This document shows positions 58,906 through 64,000 of a stretch of 64,000 bases of DNA, piece after piece; position 1 is the stretch's first letter, and each line of letters opens with the position of its first letter. Source of the stretch: Nectonema munidae (Eukaryota > Nematomorpha > Nectonematoida > Nectonematidae); assembly GCA_030549495.1 (NCBI GenBank), contig JAUIRK010001006.1, forward strand, positions 541,501-605,500, written 5' to 3'. The notes beneath the pieces are model-generated. The model was not told where the DNA came from. It worked only from the letters and a program-made list of their open reading frames with translations, and did not search any database. The translations under genes were made by a program, and so were the position numbers.

Positions 58906-59335
58906 TGCGAATGCAAAAGAAAAGTTTGAGAGATACATGCTATATACGGTTCTACATTGTTATATGGATGTGAAGCGAGGATTATAAACAAAAACTCGAG
59001 AAAAAAATTAGAAGCGTTTGAACTGAAAATATGGAGAACTGTACTACGAACATCTTGGATCCAAGGGCTTACGAATGAAGAAATATTAAATAAAGTTAAA
59101 ACCAGAAGAAAGTTATTGACTACAATATACAAGAGACAGTTAGCCTTTGGTGGTCAAACCGAGAGAAAAGACGGATTAGAAAGGTTGTGTACATTCGGAA
59201 TGATAGAAGGAAGAGGAAGACTACGGAAGAAATTCACGGATGGACTCAAAGAAGTTATTGGAAGGAATCCCAAGATAGCCAAGATGAGAAGAAAAATGAA
59301 AGATCGATTATATTATTATTATTAGAGCGATAAAA
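58905..59335 (+). mobile_element. RTE-like LINE C-terminus with (TTA)n tail
   Basis: An open plus-strand frame of 122 residues: LYGCEARIINKNSRKKLEAF, ELKIWRTVLRTSWIQGLTN, then KRQLAFGGQTERKDGLERL and GRGRLRKKF. This is the standard C-terminal region of RTE-like LINEs (YGCEAW, then R+SW....TN.E+L). It ends in a tta-repeat at 59309-59325, encoding YYYY, the usual microsatellite-like 3' tail. It is 5'-truncated and comparatively young, as the frame is intact. Confidence 0.8.
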
Positions 59336-59339
59336 TTAT

Positions 59340-60700
59340 TAATAGAGGTAGCAAAGATAGAAATGAAATTTTTTTTTAATTTGACATAAAGTTCAAAAAT
59401 TAGCATAACATTTAATTGAGGGATATACCTACACTTTTGCTAAGTATTAATAGTGATGCAATGTGGACTTTTTTCTTAGATTTCAGCAAACTAACTTTTT
59501 GAAACAATAGGTGCAAATCTGTAATTGTTTTTAAATATCAAAAAATGTATGAAAAACCCCACGGACTTTTACCTATTAAAATACTAAGCACCTTTCTATT
59601 ACATGGTGCTTTTAAAGAAAGACTTAGAAAAGACTAAAAAGTAAAAAACCAAACCAATATGCTTCTTTATTGCTACATTTTTGAATTATCATACCGAACA
59701 TGCGAGAAAAAGCGATGCTTCATCTTGATTTTAACTCTTCTTGTACTTTATGTCAGATTAATACATGGATATCAAGATTGAAAGGTGTTTTCATAATGGA
59801 AAGTTTATTAAAATTGAAAGTGTTTAAATATTCAACTTAATATAGTGTATCAAGTTAACTTTGCAACCCTAATAAGCGAACCTCGTGGTTTATGTGGCCC
59901 TCGAAAGGTGTTTATGCGGCGCAATGAAATAAACTTTTAAACTCATTCACCTTCTGTTTTCTGTCATTGATGCAAAACTTTTTTTTCGACTGAAAAATTT
60001 TAGAATTGATACTTTACTATCACGCATTCGTTTAGACTATTTTCACCAAAATGGTTCTTTGTTCTTTCTCTAGTTTAAGTTAGTTTAGTTTGTATTTGTT
60101 TTTCAAGATTACATTTTCTTACAGTTGTTTCAATACATTTAAATTTCTTTTATTACCTGCCTAAAAGTGTTAAAATAACCTTGAAATTTAACTTATAATA
60201 TTAAGAAAAAGATATCCTTCTTCCTTATTTGTCTTTTTAATTTGACATGATGCCCCTTAAAGGTGAGAATTTTTACTTTCACGAAAAAGTTTGCTCACAC
60301 CCGATGTAAATGGATAAAGAAAGCCTTTTAGCTATGAAAATCACATTCAAAAATGTGCAAGTCCCCACCAAATACTTTTAAGTCAATGAAAGCTCGTGGG
60401 ATAGCTATTGTGCTTGTGGGCCATTCTTTACAACGTATACTGATTTTTAAATTCTATTTTAAATTAAGGCTTAGCAATTTCAGTATTTAATATTTTAAAG
60501 GAATTAAATAAAAATATCTAGAAAAATTTTAAACAATTTATATCTATTATTAATAATTATTTGGTGTAAATGTAGTTTTGGGGTAATGAATTTGACTAAC
60601 TAGCACAATATTTTGCCCATAATTTTGGTAGAAATGTTTATTTGCTTATGAGAATCTTTATTAACTTAATTTCTGAATGTTAAAATTTTAACCTATTTTT
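59340..60700. other. Intron between modules B and A (left of A), no gene seen
   Basis: AT-rich DNA; a gtggtttatgtggccctcg stretch near 59885 is GC-richer but not recognised. Confidence 0.45.
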
Positions 60701-60765
60701 ACTATCTTACTCAATATTTTGTGGGAAAATATCTATTGCACTTTTCAAATTGGCACAAGTTTTAC

Positions 60766-61122
60766 CTGAAATAAAAATTTGGAAAGTCTTTAAGGCGTTA
60801 TCCTTGACTTGCTGCTCAGTTACTCCCAAATTAATGGGCAAGAGAGCGACAAAAACTTCCTTTGAAGTGAAGTCAGGGACAAAGGACAGGATAGATTCTC
60901 TTTTGAATTTGTTGCGGTTGTGGGCCAAACTTTGGTCGATGTCTTTGTAAATGTTGTCAGGAAAGGCCTGCTCATGGTAGACCACTCCGTCAACGGCAAA
61001 ATACGTTTCTAGGTATAACATGCCGTATGAACATATACTCACTAACCTGAGGTTGATTGTTTCATCTCTGTAAGCTGATATGAATTCTCTTCTTGTATCT
61101 ACATTGTCGATACTGCAGATGC
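60766..61122 (-). CDS. Modular gene, exon A (module 1 of those seen)
   Basis: This internal exon of 357 bases (119 codons) has acceptor ttctatttcatag and donor TTTCAG|GTAAAA, phase 1 on both sides. It opens GICSIDNVDTRREF; the second Cys is in RLVSICSYG, 28 residues later. Next are LETYFAVDGVVYHEQAF, ILSFVPDFTSKEVFVALL and ALKTFQIFIS. Its phase 1 acceptor means at least one more exon lies upstream. A signal peptide exon is expected there if the protein is secreted, but none was recognised between 61123 and 64000. The short Met-led extension into 61255 is intron read-through, not coding. Confidence 0.82.
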
Positions 61123-62260
61123 CTATGAAATAGAAAGAATATATGCATTGTATTATAAAGCCCACTCTATTCTTATTTACAAATAAATCGTGGATGTTGT
61201 AGACAAAGTGTCTATCACCACCTACTAAAGATCTTATTTCGATAATTCGCTTCATCTTGACCTCTCCCTTTTTGTATATTCACTTAGATGTTCCATTTCC
61301 AGTCTACATGGTCGATTTTCAGGAGGCACAACTAAAAGGTTTTAATCAGTCGTCTATTTAATAGGGTATTCGATGGCCAATCAAGAAAATCTAAGACTTC
61401 AATTTTAAAGGGCAAAATTTTCATACCTTATAATCCTAAAATAATTTTTTACCCACAATGAAGTGCTTGCAAAACTCAAATATCTAAAAGTTCTCAATTC
61501 TTCACATTTCACACTTTTCTTGTAAATATAATTGATGCACAAACTTAGCGTAACGATTAATTAACAAAATTAATATAACAAAAATTTTTACACTGATGAT
61601 TATTTTTAGTAATTCACTAGGAATGGAGGTTTATACATCAAAAAGTTAGAATGGAAATTCTAAATAACTACAAAGTAATAACTAAAAAAGTGTTCATAAC
61701 ACAATATCTTACTTTGAAGCCGAGACAAATTTATCAAGAAAATGGTAAAGAAAAAAAGGTGAGATATCATTTTGTGATTGCGCTTGTCAAAACTTGGCTA
61801 ATTTATACCAGGTACATAAAGGTATTTCAAGTAAAATAGTTTAGGTCTTTTTGTTTACCAACTATATCAAGGTTATTCTAACGTTTACCAAGAAACGACT
61901 TATTCCATTTAAAAACATCATCTTAATTTTAAGAAATTAGAATCACGTCATCATAACCACTTCAAGCGACTAAATTTTTGAATAGCTCCAAATACGTGAA
62001 TATATTTTATACTGATTTCATATTAGATTAAGTTTCAAGGTAGGTGTAGAGTGAGGTGTACACATGATCAAGAAAGCAGAACTGCACCGCCTGCCTCAAA
62101 TCATGAGCAAGGTTTCATGTTGAATTCCAATACAACACATTTCGCTTTAAAAACGTATACCTAGATAACCTTTAAGCCTAGAAAATGCAGAGCCCATTAA
62201 TGAATGCAAAACTTCTATAATTAAGCTCCTTTTAAGAAGAAGAAGAAATTTATTTGAAAT
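61123..62260. other. Upstream region, no exon recognised
   Basis: AT-rich DNA. No recognised exon, promoter or transposon. An aagaagaagaag stretch lies near 62235, possibly another LINE tail. Confidence 0.4.
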
Positions 62261-62268
62261 TCAATTAA

Positions 62269-62397
62269 CCCGTTAACGCCCAATGTCGAATATAGTCGAC
62301 TTTACAAAAATAAAATCGTCTGCGTTTATCAATGCTCTTTAATACAAATCTTCTGCTTTACATTAGATATCATATGATTATTCTGGTCGTTAACGGG
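62269..62397. mobile_element. piggyBac-type MITE, 129 bp
   Basis: Terminal inverted repeats cccgttaacg (left cccgttaacgccca, right inverted cccgttaacgacca) are flanked by TTAA at 62265-62268 and 62398-62401. A TTAA target and CCC...GGG ends define piggyBac elements. There is no coding. It would have been moved by an enzyme supplied elsewhere; piggyBac remnants at 29.5 and 54.1 kb show the family has been present in this genome. Confidence 0.88.
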
Positions 62398-62579
62398 TTA
62401 ATGAATACAATAGTTCATCTTTAACATAACATAATTTATTAAGCAAATTTGCCTGTAATGATCGCATCAATTTAAGGAAAAGAATAACTAAACTGATTGA
62501 GAATAATATAAGTGAGAATTATGGAAAAAAGGTTAATATAAGAAAACTAGGATATTGCGAGTTACTAAGCTAGGAAGGA

Positions 62580-64000
62580 GTATACATCTTATCTTTCCAG
62601 AAGTGGTCAAGGCGTTGCTTGAAGATGTTTAAAGTAGGAGGGAGAATTCACTACATACGCGGGAAGGCTGTTCCAGTCGTTGATCATTCTGTTAGAAAAG
62701 AAGTTTTAGCGGAAGTGCTTTTTGTGTCGGCTTTTATAAATTTGTACTGATGAGTTCTTTGAAATCTTGAAGAAAATGGGGGTAGGATATCACGATTAAC
62801 ATGAATGTTTTTATTTATGATGTTAAATACTGTTATCATGTCGTTTCTTTTATATCTGTATGACAGAAGTGGTAAGGACAGAGTCTGCATTTGCAATCGT
62901 TCTTTATAGTGCAGTTCTTTGAGGCATTTCATTCTTTTGGTTATATGTTGCTGTACTTTCTCCAAAGATTTCATATTTTTTATGCAGGTAGGTTGCGCTA
63001 TAACATTACCGTACTCAAGGATGGGTCGTATCAAAGCTTTATATATAGGTTTAGCTATCTCGGGTTCAATGGAATATAGAGTAAGCTTTCGAGATGATTT
63101 TTGAAAATTGAGGTTTAAATTTGAGAGAATCATCAATAATAATTCCTAACTCGTTAATTTGTGCTGTACGCTTAATATTATAACCACCTATGTAGTAAGT
63201 GACGCTATTATTTAAACCAATTTGTAAATATAACATTTAGAAAAGTTTAAATCCATACCCCACGTGTGACACCATTGGTATAAAGTAAAAAGGTCGGCTT
63301 GGAGTTGTAGTTTAGATTTGTTAGTTGATTCAGAGTACATTTTAAGATCATCAGCAAACAATTTTAAGCGAGAACGAACTTGGGTATGCAGATCATTTAT
63401 GTAAATGTTGAAAAGTAGTGGTCCTACCTTGGATAACACCACTAGTCACTCTACTTGAATTTGATGTATGGCCAAATTCACGGTGACAAACTGGGTTCTA
63501 TCGGTCAAGAAGTTATCAATCCAATTAATAGTTCCAGAGTTAATGTCATAGGCCTTCAATTTACTGAGTAAATAATTATGCGGAACCTTGTCGAATGCCT
63601 TTCGAAAGTCAAAGTATAAAACATCAACCGTGTCATTATTTTCAAGGAGATTAGTAACATCATCATGGAACTCCAATAATTGTGTTACAGTAGATTTCTT
63701 TTTCAGAAAACCATGTTGGTTAGTGTTAATCAAATTCTTTTCTTCCAAATAAAAAAGAATATTATCAGCAACTATAGATTCAAGCACTTTTGACAGGACG
63801 GAAGTTAAACTAATAGGCCTGTAGTTTGAAGGAAGCTCGGGGTCGGAACTTTTATGTACAGACACAACTAATGCAGATTTCCAAGTTTGGGTATGACTCC
63901 TTCTTTTAAAGATAGGTTGAATAACTTTGTTATAGGAAATGCCAAATCTTGGGAAAGTTCTTTCAGAATATATGGGTGCAAATTATCAACACCAGGTGAT
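62580..64000 (-). mobile_element. CR1/Jockey-type LINE reverse transcriptase, runs off the right edge
   Basis: Minus-strand RT with all major motifs: SPGVDNLHPYILKEL, LPSNYRPISLTSVLSKVLES, INTNQHGFLKKKSTVTQLLE; motif A LYFDFRKAFDKVPHNYLL (63610); motif B GPLLFNIYINDL, shifted by one frame just before it (about 63430); motif C LKLFADDLKMYSES (about 63340). The thumb has SKLTLYSIEPEIAKPIYKAL-like sequence, then IRPILEYGNVIAQP, LEKVQQHITKRMKCLKEL and the C-terminal ERLQMQTLSLPLLSYR. Only two or three frameshifts are visible and both catalytic acids are kept, so it is among the younger elements here. The 5' half lies outside the window. Confidence 0.88.

Noticed and set aside
60707-61255. Reading the whole 182-codon frame as a single-exon gene starting at Met 61255
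   Set aside because: Module homology begins only at 61122, right after a polypyrimidine-AG acceptor, and ends at a GT donor at 60766; the extra residues are intron read-through.

Overview
The window is AT-rich DNA (roughly 70% A+T by eye) from an invertebrate animal. The support is one intron-bearing gene in a sea of LINEs, hAT, MULE, piggyBac and Tigger transposons, with no operons and no bacterial features. An arthropod such as a parasitic copepod, or another AT-rich TE-laden invertebrate such as a cnidarian, would fit. I cannot fix the species from sequence alone. No tRNA, rRNA or CRISPR was seen.

Host gene. The only non-transposon coding signal is a set of five exons on the minus strand. 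In gene order they are A 60766-61122, B 56324-56659, C 48501-48854, D 46720-47064 and E 1529-1879. Each encodes one copy of the same divergent module of about 112-119 residues. Every exon is flanked by AG/GT sites in phase 1 on both sides and is a multiple of three long. Shared landmarks are a Cys at residue 2-4, a second Cys 24-29 residues later, an F/Y..Y.VNG.V stretch, an L.F.P strand and a closing KTF.I. This looks like a repeat-built, probably secreted or extracellular, disulphide-bonded beta-sandwich protein that I do not recognise. A sixth, partial copy may lie at 870-1080. The first exon, signal peptide, promoter and 3' end were not identified.

Layout. At 4.4-9.3 kb, LINE and hAT pieces include a 306-bp hAT-type MITE inserted in LINE reverse transcriptase motif A. 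At 9.5-16.0 kb there is a four-element nest: an unclassified TE protein gene is split by a 5.5-kb hAT-like element with a 6-bp target duplication, which is itself split by a smaller hAT and by a MULE with inverted repeats of about 200 bp. At 16-22 kb lie a LINE endonuclease, a second copy of the unclassified family, another unclassified TE protein, a P52rIPK/ZMYM1-like hAT and a LINE. A Tigger element lies at 23.6-25.4 kb and a short hAT at 26.25-27.44 kb. At 30.7-34.1 kb a FLYWCH/MULE gene is split by a hAT with a 6-bp duplication. Two unrelated tandem arrays occupy 34.3-36.7 kb. hAT, LINE and a small fossil of an LTR element fill 37.6-44.3 kb. Module exons alternate with TEs from 46.7 to 61.1 kb. 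A piggyBac-type MITE is at 62.3 kb, and a comparatively well-kept LINE runs off the right edge.

Together the window looks like one large modular gene whose introns, above all the 45-kb stretch between modules D and E, have become a trap for successive transposon insertions. At several nests, taking out the insert and one target copy gives back the interrupted reading frame, so the order of insertion can be read directly.
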